DNA of 64,000 bases from Pantoea vagans (lineage in GTDB: Bacteria > Pseudomonadota > Gammaproteobacteria > Enterobacterales > Enterobacteriaceae): positions 434,001 to 498,000 of the forward strand of contig NZ_CP038853.1 of the NCBI RefSeq assembly GCF_004792415.1, in the 5' to 3' direction. A program made the position numbers and the translations under genes. Below, in pieces: positions 51,594 to 64,000 of the stretch. How positions within the stretch are numbered: position 1 is the first letter of the stretch; every line of letters starts with the position of its first letter. The notes below the pieces were generated by a model. The model had not been told where the DNA came from. It made no database searches and saw only the letters and a program-made list of their open reading frames with translations.

Positions 51594-52106
51594 TCAGGAA
51601 GCCTGCGCGTTTTGACGCGCCAGTTTCTCTAACTTAGTTTTGATTCGTTGCCGCTTCAGAGGCGACAGATAATCAATAAACAGTTTGCCTTCCAGATGAT
51701 CAATCTCATGCTGGATGCAGATGGCCAGTAACTCGCTGGCTTCCAGCTCGAAACTTTTACCATCACGATCAAGTGCGCGAACCTTTACCCGCTCGGCACG
51801 CGGAACAAATGCGCGCTGTTCCGGAATAGAGAGGCAGCCCTCTTCAATACCGGTTTCGCCGCTTTTTTCCAGCAGCTCAGGGTTAATCAGGACTAAACGC
51901 TCTTCACGACTTTCAGAGACATCAATCACGATAATGCGCTGATGAATATCGACCTGCGTAGCCGCAAGACCGATACCTTCTTCGGCATACATCGTCTCGA
52001 ACATATCATCAACGATACGCTGAATGTCTGCGTTAACTTCTTTAACGGGCGCAGCGACTTTGCGAAGACGCTCGTCAGGGAAATGTAATACCTGCAAAAC
52101 TGACAT
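51594..52106 (-). CDS. def: Peptide deformylase
   Basis: 170 residues. It removes the formyl group from new proteins. The three deformylase motifs are GIGLAATQ (44-51), EEGCLS (88-93) and QHEIDH (132-137), giving metal ligands Cys91, His133 and His137 and catalytic Glu134. First gene of the leftward operon, divergent from dprA as in E. coli. Confidence 0.97.
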   Translation of the reverse strand: MSVLQVLHFPDERLRKVAAPVKEVNADIQRIVDDMFETMYAEEGIGLAATQVDIHQRIIVIDVSESREERLVLINPELLEKSGETGIEEGCLSIPEQRAFVPRAERVKVRALDRDGKSFELEASELLAICIQHEIDHLEGKLFIDYLSPLKRQRIKTKLEKLARQNAQAS

Positions 52107-52221
52107 AAATATCCAGATCTGTATTCGGTTAAGAAAAGATTACTGCCTCATATTGTAGACTTTTCGAGGCCTGATTGACAGCATTGTGCGGCAGGAAGCA
52201 AGGGCGATCAGGGAGCAGGAG

Positions 52222-53346
52222 ATGGACAAAACAGGGCAGTATGTGCGGCTGGCGGCCGTCACCGGAATGACAGGAAAACGCTGGGTTGAGGTGGCGCAGC
52301 AGACAGGTGCCGGACTGGCAGACGATGAGGAGCTTATCCGGCTTGGGTTAGATGCCAGCCAGCGGCAGCAATATTATGAATTTAATGAAAAAAATATTGA
52401 GGAAGTCTGTTCCTGGCTGGCGCAGAGTCCGGCTCATCATCTGATTACCGCTCTGGATGCAGCTTATCCAGCCCGTCTTAAAGAAACTAATCGCTTTCCG
52501 CCGCTGCTTTATATTGATGGCGATCCTGCTGTTATCAGTACACCACAGTTAGCAATTGTAGGAAGCCGGAACAGCTCTCATTATGGCCGTTACTGGTGTG
52601 ACTGGTTTACCCAGCATTTAAGCCTGGGCGGATTGACCATCACCAGCGGACTGGCGCGGGGTATTGATGGCGTTGCGCATCAGGCCGCACTTAACGTGGG
52701 CGGTAAAACGGTGGCGGTGTTAGGAAGCGGGTTGCAGCATCTTTATCCCAAAAACCATACCCGTCTTGCCGCAGAGATTGTCGGGCAGGGCGGTGCTATC
52801 GTTTCTGAGTTTCCACTGACGACCATACCGCACCCCCTTAATTTTCCACGCCGTAATCGTATCATTAGCGGCCTGAGCCACGGTGTGCTGGTGGTAGAAG
52901 CCTCGCTGAAAAGTGGCTCACTGGTGACGGCCCGCTATGCGCTGGAGCAAAATCGCAATGTCTATGCCTTACCTGGCGCGCTCGGCAACCCGTTAAGCGA
53001 AGGCGTAAACTGGCTGATTCAGCAGGGCGCGCTGCTGGTGGCTCATCCCAATAACATCACAGAAGATCTGGCAAATGCACTTAACTGGCTACCCGTAGCT
53101 CAGGCGGATGAAATTTATTCTGAGGTGAGGGACGATGCTCCATTGCCATTTGCTGATGTGTTGGCTAACGTAGGAGATGATGTTACACCTGTTGACGTTG
53201 TCGCTGAACGTGCCGGCCAATCTGTGCCAGTTATCTCAGCTCAGTTGCTGGAACTGGAGTTAGCAGGATGGATCGCAGCTGTACCCGGCGGCTATGTCCG
53301 ATTGAGGAGGGCATGCCATGTTCGACGTACTGATGTACTTGTTTGA
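52222..53346 (+). CDS. dprA: DNA-processing protein DprA (Smf)
   Basis: 374 residues, the E. coli length. The central Rossmann domain has [30 protein letters not shown] and [21 protein letters not shown], and a winged-helix DprA C-domain follows. DprA binds incoming single-stranded DNA and loads RecA during transformation; in enterobacteria its role is less clear. ATG 52222 after GGAGCAGGAG is preferred over a GTG 36 bases upstream. The 3' end overlaps smg by 29 bases. Confidence 0.94.
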   Translation: MDKTGQYVRLAAVTGMTGKRWVEVAQQTGAGLADDEELIRLGLDASQRQQYYEFNEKNIEEVCSWLAQSPAHHLITALDAAYPARLKETNRFPPLLYIDGDPAVISTPQLAIVGSRNSSHYGRYWCDWFTQHLSLGGLTITSGLARGIDGVAHQAALNVGGKTVAVLGSGLQHLYPKNHTRLAAEIVGQGGAIVSEFPLTTIPHPLNFPRRNRIISGLSHGVLVVEASLKSGSLVTARYALEQNRNVYALPGALGNPLSEGVNWLIQQGALLVAHPNNITEDLANALNWLPVAQADEIYSEVRDDAPLPFADVLANVGDDVTPVDVVAERAGQSVPVISAQLLELELAGWIAAVPGGYVRLRRACHVRRTDVLV

Positions 53347-53791
53347 GACATATATCCACAACGAAGCAGAAATGGGTGTTGATCAGGACAGATTGACAGA
53401 TGACCTGACGGATGCCGGGTTCCATCGTGAAGATGTTTACAGTGCGCTGAACTGGTTAGAAAGACTGGCTGACTATCAGGAAGGACTGGTAGAACCGATT
53501 TTACTGACAAATGATCCGCTCTCCATGCGTATTTATACCGATGAAGAGAGCAAACGTTTAGATGCTGACAGCCGTGGTTTCCTGCTGTTCCTGGAGCAGA
53601 TTCAGGTGCTGAACCTGGAAACCCGTGAAATGGTCATCGAACGTATCATGGCGCTGGATACCTCTGAGTTTGATCTGGAGGATCTCAAATGGGTGGTGCT
53701 GATGGTGTTGTTCAACATCCCGGGATGTGAAAATGCCTATCAGCAGATGGAAGAACTGCTATTCGACGCCAATGAAGGTATGCTGCATTAA
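53318..53791 (+). CDS. smg: DUF494 protein Smg
   Basis: 157 residues, the E. coli length, beginning [20 protein letters not shown]. The family (DUF494) is acidic and all-helical with no known function. It always follows dprA; the 29-base overlap in another frame implies coupled translation. Confidence 0.94.
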   Translation: MFDVLMYLFETYIHNEAEMGVDQDRLTDDLTDAGFHREDVYSALNWLERLADYQEGLVEPILLTNDPLSMRIYTDEESKRLDADSRGFLLFLEQIQVLNLETREMVIERIMALDTSEFDLEDLKWVVLMVLFNIPGCENAYQQMEELLFDANEGMLH

Positions 53792-53815
53792 ATTTCCTTT
53801 CATGCATTGATCGCT

Positions 53816-54364
53816 ATGAGTAAAGCTGCACTCTTCACCGTGCGTAAACAGGATCCCTGCCCCGCTTGCGGGGCAGAACTGGTTATCCGCTCCGGTAAAC
53901 ACGGTCCTTTTCTGGGCTGTGCGAACTACCCGGCTTGTGACTACATTCGACCTTTAAAAGGTCAGGCCGATGGCCATGTGGTCAAAGTGCTGGAAGGACA
54001 CGCCTGTCCTGAATGTGGTGCGGATAAAGTGTTGCGGCAGGGACGTTTTGGTATGTTTATCGGCTGCAGCCTCTATCCGGAATGCGGATACACAGAAACC
54101 ATCGATAAACCGGATGAAACCTCGCTGGCCTGTCCACAGTGCCATGAAGGCCGGTTAGTTCAGCGGCGTTCCCGTTATGGCAAAACGTTTCACTCCTGCG
54201 ATCGTTATCCGGCCTGCCAGTTTGTCGTCAATCTGACACCCGTTGCCGGAATCTGTCCTTATTGTGAGTATCCGCTGTTAGTTGAGAAAAAGACGGCGCA
54301 GGGCGTTAAGCGCTTCTGCGCCAGTAAGAGTTGTGGCAAAGCCATCGCTGAAGAGAATTCATAG
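53816..54364 (+). CDS. yrdD: YrdD, topoisomerase-type zinc-finger protein
   Basis: 182 residues with a row of zinc ribbons like the C-terminus of topoisomerase I: CPACG with CANYPACDY, CPECG with CSLYPECGY, CPQCH with CDRYPACQF, and CPYC with CASKSCGK. It has no topoisomerase catalytic domain. It probably binds single-stranded nucleic acid. ATG 53816 gives the MSKAALFTVRK start of the family; the upstream TTG frame start is less likely. No good ribosome site is visible. Confidence 0.9.
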   Translation: MSKAALFTVRKQDPCPACGAELVIRSGKHGPFLGCANYPACDYIRPLKGQADGHVVKVLEGHACPECGADKVLRQGRFGMFIGCSLYPECGYTETIDKPDETSLACPQCHEGRLVQRRSRYGKTFHSCDRYPACQFVVNLTPVAGICPYCEYPLLVEKKTAQGVKRFCASKSCGKAIAEENS

Positions 54365-54367
54365 ACC

Positions 54368-54940
54368 ATGGAAAATCAACACCTCGCCGATTCACTTGAG
54401 ACCTGTTTAGAGCATCTGAATCGTCAGGCGGTCATCGCCTATCCTACGGAAGCCGTATTTGGTCTGGGCTGTGACCCTGACAGTGAATCTGCCGTTATGG
54501 CGTTGCTGGCGCTGAAACAGCGCCCGGTAGAGAAGGGGCTCATCCTGATTGCGGCTGATTACAGTCAGCTAGAACCTTACATCTCGGCGCGCGAACTTTC
54601 TGTAGTCCAGCGAGAGCGGATGTTTGCCTGCTGGCCCGGCCCGGTGACTTTTGTCGTGCCCGTGCCGCCACAGACGCCTCGCTGGCTTACCGGACAGTTT
54701 GATTCACTGGCCATTCGCGTCAGTGACCATCCGGATGTTCAGGCGCTATGTCGGGCGTTTGGCAAACCGCTGGTCTCGACCAGCGCAAACCTGTCAGGTC
54801 AGCCTCCCTGCCGTACGGCTGAAGAAGTGAAGCAGCAGTTTGGTGAGACGTTCCCGGTTCTGTCGGGTAAAACGGGTGGACGGCTCAATCCTTCTGAAAT
54901 CCGCGATGTCATTAGCGGCGAACTCATACGTCAGGGTTAA
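54368..54940 (+). CDS. tsaC: Threonylcarbamoyl-AMP synthase TsaC
   Basis: 190-residue YrdC-type enzyme that makes threonylcarbamoyl-AMP from threonine, bicarbonate and ATP, the first step of t6A formation at position 37 of ANN-reading tRNAs. [15 protein letters not shown] near residue 28 and [11 protein letters not shown] near 138 are the family motifs. This is the short form without a Sua5 domain. Three bases separate it from yrdD and from aroE. Confidence 0.95.
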   Translation: MENQHLADSLETCLEHLNRQAVIAYPTEAVFGLGCDPDSESAVMALLALKQRPVEKGLILIAADYSQLEPYISARELSVVQRERMFACWPGPVTFVVPVPPQTPRWLTGQFDSLAIRVSDHPDVQALCRAFGKPLVSTSANLSGQPPCRTAEEVKQQFGETFPVLSGKTGGRLNPSEIRDVISGELIRQG

Positions 54941-54943
54941 TTC

Positions 54944-55762
54944 ATGGATCAATTCGCCGTTTTCGGTAATCCGATCAGCCACAGTAAATCGCCGCTGATC
55001 CATCAGGCCTTCGCTGAGCAGACGGGCATTGAACATCGCTATGGTCGCATCTGTGCCCCGGTTGATGGTTTTCCTCAATCGCTTTCTGCCTTTTTCGGGC
55101 AGGGAGGTCGTGGTGCCAACGTGACGTTACCTTTCAAACAGCAGGCATGGGAATTTGCCGATCAGCTTAGCGAACGTGCAGCTCTGTCAGGTGCGGTAAA
55201 CACCGTTAAAAAGCTCAGTGATGGGCAGATCCTGGGAGACAACACGGATGGCATCGGCCTGTTAAGCGATCTTGAACGGCTGAATATGATCAACGCTGGC
55301 GACAATGTCTTGCTGGTGGGAGCGGGCGGGGCCGCACGCGGTGTTATTCTGCCGCTGCTTTCAGCAGGCGTGACACTGACCGTCGTCAATCGTACCGCCG
55401 CACGCGCTGAAGAGCTGGCGAACCTGTTTGGCGCGAGCGGGACTATCCGGGCATCTGGTTTTGAGCAACTGGCGGATCAGCGCTTTGATCTGATCATCAA
55501 CGCCACTTCAAGTGGTGTGAATGGAGAAACGCCTCCTTTACCTGCAGAGGTCATCCATTCTGAGGTGCGCTGCTACGACATGTTTTACCAAAGCGGGCTG
55601 ACGCCTTTTTTACGCTGGTGTCAGGCGCAAGGGAGTGATCATCTGGCCGATGGACTGGGGATGCTGGTGGGTCAGGCTGCGCATGCTTTCTACATATGGC
55701 ACGGTGTGATGCCGGAAATCACGCCCGTGATTGCTCAGCTTAAGCAGGCCATGCAGCCATGA
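54944..55762 (+). CDS. aroE: Shikimate dehydrogenase
   Basis: 272 residues. It reduces 3-dehydroshikimate with NADPH in the aromatic amino-acid pathway. The catalytic pair Lys65 (NVTLPFKQ) and Asp102 (GDNTDGIG) is present, with shikimate-binding SHSKSP at 12-17, the nucleotide loop GAGGAARG near 126 and the NADPH-binding NRTAAR. It overlaps yrdB by four bases. Confidence 0.96.
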   Translation: MDQFAVFGNPISHSKSPLIHQAFAEQTGIEHRYGRICAPVDGFPQSLSAFFGQGGRGANVTLPFKQQAWEFADQLSERAALSGAVNTVKKLSDGQILGDNTDGIGLLSDLERLNMINAGDNVLLVGAGGAARGVILPLLSAGVTLTVVNRTAARAEELANLFGASGTIRASGFEQLADQRFDLIINATSSGVNGETPPLPAEVIHSEVRCYDMFYQSGLTPFLRWCQAQGSDHLADGLGMLVGQAAHAFYIWHGVMPEITPVIAQLKQAMQP

Positions 55763-56016
55763 ATCAGGCGATACAGTTCCCGGATGAGGAATCCTATGAC
55801 GCTGAACTGAACGCGGTCTGTTTTCCAGTACTGGTCAACGGCATGCGGCTGAATTGTGCAATCAGCCGCGATTCGCTGAATTCACGTTTTGGTGAAGGAA
55901 AGGCGATGGCGCTGTTTCAGCACCATCGCTGGGATCTGGAAGATGAGGCCGAAGCGGCCATTCGTCAGGATGATATAGATAATCAGGGCTGGATCTGGTT
56001 ATCTCCCGCCAGATAA
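55759..56016 (+). CDS. yrdB: DUF1488 protein YrdB
   Basis: 85 residues, matching E. coli YrdB in length and place. [28 protein letters not shown] is typical of DUF1488. No function is known. The ATG overlaps the aroE stop, and the 3' end overlaps the opposite-strand yrdA by 34 bases. Confidence 0.9.
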   Translation: MNQAIQFPDEESYDAELNAVCFPVLVNGMRLNCAISRDSLNSRFGEGKAMALFQHHRWDLEDEAEAAIRQDDIDNQGWIWLSPAR

Positions 56017-56537
56017 TCATCTTTCCAGCCAACATAGTTATTAGCGGAATAGCGTAAACCTTCCTTTTCACTGTCATTCAGCGGCCTGACCTGCTTTACC
56101 GGGCTACCCAGGTAGAGATAGCCGCTCTCCAGCCTTTTACCGGGCGGCACCAGACTTCCGGCACCAATCATTACCTCTTCTTCTACTATTACGCCATCCA
56201 GCAGAATCGATCCCATTCCGACCAGCACGCGATCGCCAATGGTACAGCCGTGTAGCATCGCTTTATGCCCGACGGTGACGTCCTCGCCAATAATAAGAGG
56301 GAAGCCCTGGGGGTTGGCGGCTGATTTATGCGTGACGTGCAGAACACTGCCGTCCTGCACATTAGTACGGGCACCAATGCGGACCTGATTCACATCACCT
56401 CTTATCGCAACCAGCGGCCAGATGCTCACGTCATCCTCCATAATCACATCACCGACGACAACACTGCTTGGATCGACCATAACGCGCTGACCCGTTTGCG
56501 GGAAAAGATCTTTATAGGGACGTAGGGCGGAAGTCAT
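55983..56537 (-). CDS. yrdA: Gamma-carbonic-anhydrase-like protein YrdA
   Basis: 184 residues forming a left-handed parallel beta-helix of hexapeptide repeats. The three histidines that hold the metal in gamma carbonic anhydrases are present (LHVTH and VGHKAMLHGC). Carbonic anhydrase activity is not established for YrdA. CAT 56535-56537 follows a GGAG-type ribosome site and gives the E. coli length; longer in-frame starts exist upstream. Confidence 0.93.
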   Translation of the reverse strand: MTSALRPYKDLFPQTGQRVMVDPSSVVVGDVIMEDDVSIWPLVAIRGDVNQVRIGARTNVQDGSVLHVTHKSAANPQGFPLIIGEDVTVGHKAMLHGCTIGDRVLVGMGSILLDGVIVEEEVMIGAGSLVPPGKRLESGYLYLGSPVKQVRPLNDSEKEGLRYSANNYVGWKDDYLAGDNQIQP

Positions 56538-56676
56538 CTTGTTCTCCTTTGTTCTGTTTTCACTGCAGCCTGATGCCATTTTAGCCAGCTGACAAGCCAA
56601 TTCTGAAGCGGATCGCTGGCGATCTCACCAATCTGGATCATTTATAACCGTTCAGATAAAAGATCCTAAAAAAGGG

Positions 56677-56704
56677 TTGTGCTCTCAAACGGGATCCCTA
56701 TAAT
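56677..56704 (+). promoter_or_regulatory. rRNA operon promoter P1
   Basis: TTGTGC 56677-56682 and TATAAT 56699-56704 with a 16-base spacer, followed by the G+C-rich discriminator GCGCCTCC typical of stringently controlled rRNA P1 promoters. An A+T-rich stretch just upstream (56655-56673) suits an UP element. Confidence 0.85.
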
Positions 56705-56795
56705 GCGCCTCCATCGACACGGAACACCGGCAACGGGAAACGGGTTGAGAGGCACAGGAGACTGCGCCGCCGGAGAAAAACTTCTGAGAAAGAAG

Positions 56796-56823
56796 TTGAC
56801 TCTGCAGGAGGAAAGCGTAATAT
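56796..56823 (+). promoter_or_regulatory. rRNA operon promoter P2
   Basis: TTGACT 56796-56801 and TAATAT 56818-56823 with a 16-base spacer, about 120 bases after P1, which is the usual P1-P2 distance. Confidence 0.8.
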
Positions 56824-56862
56824 ACGCCACCTCGCGACAGGACGCTAACGCACTGTTCGCAC

Positions 56863-56874
56863 TGCTCTTTAACA
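56863..56874 (+). promoter_or_regulatory. rRNA leader boxA
   Basis: TGCTCTTTAACA is the boxA RNA bound by NusB-S10 for antitermination. The rest of the leader to 57028 contains the 5' half of the 16S processing stem; no gene is present between yrdA and 16S. Confidence 0.85.
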
Positions 56875-57028
56875 ATTTATCAGACAATCTGTGTGGGCAC
56901 TCGCAGGATTGATATCAGCGTCTCAGGACGCAACAAAATATCAAAGCCTCACGAGTGAACACATAATGAAATTCATTATGACGTTTTACAGATGAGCACC
57001 GCTTAACTTGTTTAAGCAAATCAAACTT

Positions 57029-58568
<1,540 letters not shown>

Positions 58569-58656
58569 CCTGAAGATACCTTCCCGCGCAGTGCTCACAC
58601 AGATTGTCTGATAAAAAGTAATGAGCAGGACGGCTGCGAAGTCGTGACACTATCGT

Positions 58657-58731
58657 GTCCCCTTCGTCTAGCGGTTAGGACTCCGCCCTTTCACGGCGGC
58701 AACAGGGGTTCGAATCCCCTAGGGGACGCCA
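58657..58731 (+). tRNA. tRNA-Glu (TTC) in the 16S-23S spacer
   Basis: 75 bases with encoded CCA; acceptor GTCCCCT pairs with AGGGGAC, and the anticodon stem-loop CCGCCCTTTCACGGCGG carries TTC. The spacer holds this single tRNA. The rRNA operon at the matching E. coli site (rrnD, flanked by yrdA and yhdZ) has tRNA-Ile and tRNA-Ala instead. Confidence 0.97.
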
Positions 58732-58819
58732 CCTGCTTGGTGACAGGTGAAAGGTGTCTCCATACAGTATCTCAAAACCGTTCTGGTTGCGTAAGCAGCC
58801 GGGCCGCGTTTGAGATATT

Positions 58820-58831
58820 TGCTCTTTAACA
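58820..58831 (+). promoter_or_regulatory. Spacer boxA before 23S
   Basis: TGCTCTTTAACA, a second boxA, lies about 130 bases before 23S, as in E. coli spacers. The surrounding bases form the 23S processing stem. Confidence 0.8.
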
Positions 58832-58961
58832 ATCCGGAACAAGCTGAAAATTGAAACGACGTGTCGTTTTCATTCTCCGTAATAAGAATGAAAAATACGA
58901 CATGTTCGAGTCTCTCAAATGCTTGCAGTCTGCAGCGTTGAAAAACGCCTGTGGGTTGTGA

Positions 58962-61870
<2,909 letters not shown>

Positions 61871-62065
61871 ACAACGCCAGAGGCGTTTTTGAGAGACACG
61901 ATTTTCAGCTTATTCCGGATAAAATTAGCGGAAACGAAAGATTTTGCGGCGTGACAGGGCGCAGAGCGAAGACATCAGCGGGAGCATACTGAGGTATGTG
62001 ACCGGTGTGGCTGAGCGATGGCAACACGGTCATGGCGTAAAAGGTTCGTTTCGTGCACCAAGATT

Positions 62066-62185
62066 TGCCTGGCGGCTGTAGCGCGGTGGTCCCACCTGAC
62101 CCCATGCCGAACTCAGAAGTGAAACGCCGTAGCGCCGATGGTAGTGTGGGGCCTCCCCATGCGAGAGTAGGGAACTGCCAGGCAT
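62066..62185 (+). rRNA. rrf: 5S ribosomal RNA, copy 1
   Basis: 120 bases beginning TGCCTGGCGGCTGTAGCGCG and ending CCAGGCAT. It differs from copy 2 at one base, C62152 against T62392. Lies 195 bases after 23S. Confidence 0.97.
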
Positions 62186-62197
62186 CAAATTTAGTGT

Positions 62198-62273
62198 GCT
62201 GATATGGCTCAGTTGGTAGAGCGCACCCTTGGTAAGGGTGAGGTCCCCAGTTCGACTCTGGGTATCAGCACCA
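62198..62273 (+). tRNA. thrV: tRNA-Thr (GGT) between the two 5S genes
   Basis: 76 bases with encoded CCA. Acceptor GCTGATA pairs with TATCAGC and the anticodon loop is CTTGGTAAG. The place between two 5S genes is that of thrV in E. coli rrnD. Confidence 0.97.
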
Positions 62274-62305
62274 GTTAAGACACGAGTTCGGTAAATAAAA
62301 GAATT

Positions 62306-62425
62306 TGCCTGGCGGCTGTAGCGCGGTGGTCCCACCTGACCCCATGCCGAACTCAGAAGTGAAACGCCGTAGCGCCGATGGTAGTGTGGGGTCTCCCCAT
62401 GCGAGAGTAGGGAACTGCCAGGCAT
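62306..62425 (+). rRNA. rrf: 5S ribosomal RNA, copy 2
   Basis: 120 bases, identical to copy 1 but for one base. The shared block including flanks is 62063-62190 and 62303-62430, a 128-base direct repeat, consistent with an ancient duplication kept alike by gene conversion. Confidence 0.97.
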
Positions 62426-62438
62426 CAAATAAGAGAGA

Positions 62439-62466
62439 GCCCTTCGCGTATGCGAAGGGCTTTTTT
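62439..62466 (+). terminator. Terminator of the rRNA operon
   Basis: GCCCTTCGC 62439-62447 pairs perfectly with GCGAAGGGC 62452-62460 around GTAT, followed by TTTTTT. Confidence 0.93.
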
Positions 62467-62576
62467 CGTTGTGGCAAGCCGATAATGTGCAATAAAACCA
62501 CCTCTTATCAGCCTTCTGTCCCTTACCTTTATCATCGCATCCTGTTAGTCAGCTCAATGCACCTGCTGGTCAGGCC

Positions 62577-62602
62577 ATAAAAAACCCGGCACCAGGCCGG
62601 GT
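62577..62602 (-). terminator. Terminator of the yhdWXYZ-type operon
   Basis: ACCCGGC 62584-62590 pairs with GCCGGGT 62596-62602; read leftward it is followed by TTTTTATGG. It lies 23 bases beyond the yhdZ stop. Confidence 0.85.
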
Positions 62603-62625
62603 AGTAAGATGAACGGAGTCGGTAA

Positions 62626-63387
62626 TCAGTGAATAACCTGCGATAAAAACGCCCGGGTACGCTCCGATTTAGGATTCGCAAAAAACTCCTGCGGTGGCGC
62701 AACTTCGACGATCTCACCCCGATCCATGAAGATCACCCGGTCAGCCACCGTTCGGGCAAAGCCCATCTCGTGGGTGACGCACAGCATGGTCATCCCATCC
62801 TCAGCCAGACCAATCATTGTATCCAGCACCTCTTTAACCATCTCCGGATCCAGCGCTGAGGTTGGCTCATCAAATAGCATAATTTTGGGTTTCATACAGA
62901 GTGAGCGGGCGATAGCGACACGTTGCTGCTGTCCGCCGGAAAGTTGACCCGGAAACTTATGCGCATGCTCAGCAATACGCACGCGTTGCAGATAGTGCAT
63001 AGCCAGTTCATCCGCTTCCTTCTTTGGAATCTTTCTCACCCAGGAAGGTGCCAGCGTGCAGTTCTGCAATACGGTCAGATGCGGGAAAAGATTGAAGTGC
63101 TGGAATACCATCCCCACTTCTGTGCGTACGCGCTCAATGTTACGTACGTCGTCATTAAGGTGGATACCGTCAACAACAATACGCCCTTGCTGATGCTCTT
63201 CCAGATGGTTGATACAGCGGATCGTGGTCGATTTGCCGGAGCCGGAAGGGCCGCACAGCACGATGCGCTCTCGGGGTTTAACCTGCAGGTTGATGTCTTT
63301 CAGTACGTGAAACTGCCCGTACCATTTATTCACGTTCTCAAGCGAAATCATCAACGCGTCGGAAGAGTGTGTCATAGAGTCAGTCAT
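62626..63387 (-). CDS. yhdZ: Polar amino-acid ABC transporter ATPase (YhdZ/AapP)
   Basis: 253-residue ABC ATPase of the polar-amino-acid family. Walker [10 protein letters not shown] is near residues 46-54, the Q-loop in [11 protein letters not shown], signature LSGGQQQR and Walker B IMLFDEP. It drives uptake with YhdY, YhdX and the binding protein YhdW, a system like the general amino-acid permease of rhizobia. The start at 63387 is the longest; the ATG at codon 5 or 13 is also possible. Confidence 0.93.
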   Translation of the reverse strand: MTDSMTHSSDALMISLENVNKWYGQFHVLKDINLQVKPRERIVLCGPSGSGKSTTIRCINHLEEHQQGRIVVDGIHLNDDVRNIERVRTEVGMVFQHFNLFPHLTVLQNCTLAPSWVRKIPKKEADELAMHYLQRVRIAEHAHKFPGQLSGGQQQRVAIARSLCMKPKIMLFDEPTSALDPEMVKEVLDTMIGLAEDGMTMLCVTHEMGFARTVADRVIFMDRGEIVEVAPPQEFFANPKSERTRAFLSQVIH

Positions 63388-63395
63388 GTAAAACC

Positions 63396-64000
63396 TCAGT
63401 GCGATGTACGCCCGGTGTGAAAGCGCTTTTCCAGATACTGGCTGTAGCGCGACATGCTAAAACAGAAAATCCAATAGACCAGTGCAGCAAAGACATAACC
63501 TTCAGTCGACATGCCCAGCCAGGTCGGATCGACCGTTGCCTGCTGGACGCTGCTGAACAGATCGAAAAGACCAATGATGATGACCAGGCTGGTATCTTTA
63601 AACAGTGCGATGATGGTGTTAACCAGGCCAGGGATGGTGAGCTTCAGTGCCTGGGGAAGAATGACCAGCATCTGCGTTTTCCAGTAGCCCAGCGCCAGCG
63701 ATTCTGCAGCCTCATACTGACCTTTCGGCAATGCCTGCAGGCCACCGCGCACCACCTCCGCCACATAGGCGGACTGGAACAGGATTACACCGACCAGGGC
63801 ACGCACCAGCTTATCAATGGTGGTGCCTTCAGACATAAACAGCGGCAGCATCACCGATGACATAAACAGTACGGTAATCAGCGGAACGCCACGCCAGAAC
63901 TCAATAAAGATAATCGACAGCGTGCGTACCACCGGCATCCGTGAGCGGCGGCCAAGCGCCAGCAGGATGCCCAGCGGCAATGCACCGGCAATACCGACCG
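63396..64000 (-). CDS. yhdY: Polar amino-acid ABC transporter permease YhdY, C-terminal part
   Basis: About 201 C-terminal residues of a HisM-type permease; the frame stays open to the right edge ([16 protein letters not shown]), so the start lies outside. Blocks [29 protein letters not shown], the EAA loop [26 protein letters not shown] and [19 protein letters not shown] match E. coli YhdY (367 residues). Eight bases separate it from yhdZ. Confidence 0.93.
   Translation of the reverse strand, partial: VGIAGALPLGILLALGRRSRMPVVRTLSIIFIEFWRGVPLITVLFMSSVMLPLFMSEGTTIDKLVRALVGVILFQSAYVAEVVRGGLQALPKGQYEAAESLALGYWKTQMLVILPQALKLTIPGLVNTIIALFKDTSLVIIIGLFDLFSSVQQATVDPTWLGMSTEGYVFAALVYWIFCFSMSRYSQYLEKRFHTGRTSH

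Overview
The window is chromosomal DNA from an enterobacterium of the Pantoea/Erwinia group. Gene order follows the Escherichia coli str-S10-spc-alpha region and its flanks almost gene for gene, CRP and the ribosomal proteins are nearly identical to E. coli, and the 16S rRNA has the look of Pantoea. The genus is an inference from remembered 16S patterns, not from a search.

Layout. 1-9.05 kb: tsgA (partial), ppiA, yhfG-fic, pabA, argD, yhfK, crp, yhfA, a repeat-filled spacer, prkB, yheU; yheT follows to 10.07 kb. 10.1-15.4 kb: an accessory block between yheT and yheS holding a LysE-type exporter, a LacI-family regulator and a complete taurine operon tauABCD. 15.4-24.1 kb: yheS, kefG-kefB, yheV, slyD, slyX, fkpA, yheO-tusDCB. 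24.1-28.7 kb: str operon (rpsL-rpsG-fusA-tufA). 28.8-30.3 kb: bfd, bfr and a lone prepilin peptidase. 30.5-46.2 kb: S10, spc and alpha operons. Between rpsQ and rplN lies a 497-codon amidohydrolase gene of the 8-oxoguanine-deaminase type with a probable twin-arginine signal, bounded by two terminators. 46.3-56.6 kb: yhdN-zntR, arfA, mscL, trkA, rsmB, fmt, def, dprA, smg, yrdD, tsaC, aroE, yrdB, yrdA. 56.6-62.5 kb: an rRNA operon 16S-tRNA-Glu-23S-5S-tRNA-Thr-5S. 62.6-64 kb: yhdZ and the 3' part of yhdY, an amino-acid ABC transporter.

How it works together. The core is the translation machinery: nearly all ribosomal protein operons of this region, both elongation factors, RNA polymerase alpha, SecY, an rRNA operon, formyl-Met handling (fmt, def), 16S methylation (rsmB), tRNA modification (tsaC, tusBCD) and ribosome rescue (arfA). 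Around it are envelope folding and stress genes (ppiA with CpxR and CRP sites, fkpA with a candidate sigma-E promoter, mscL, kefGB, trkA) and iron storage (bfd-bfr). The autoregulatory layouts known from E. coli are visible: S10 leader, alpha leader/promoter, and the arfA hairpin inside its reading frame.

The parts not explained by the ancestral order, and the best candidates for new biology, are the exported-looking deaminase between two ribosomal protein operons, the LacI-linked tau block, and two nested inverted-repeat elements between yhfA and prkB. No CRISPR array, prophage, integrase or insertion sequence was found.
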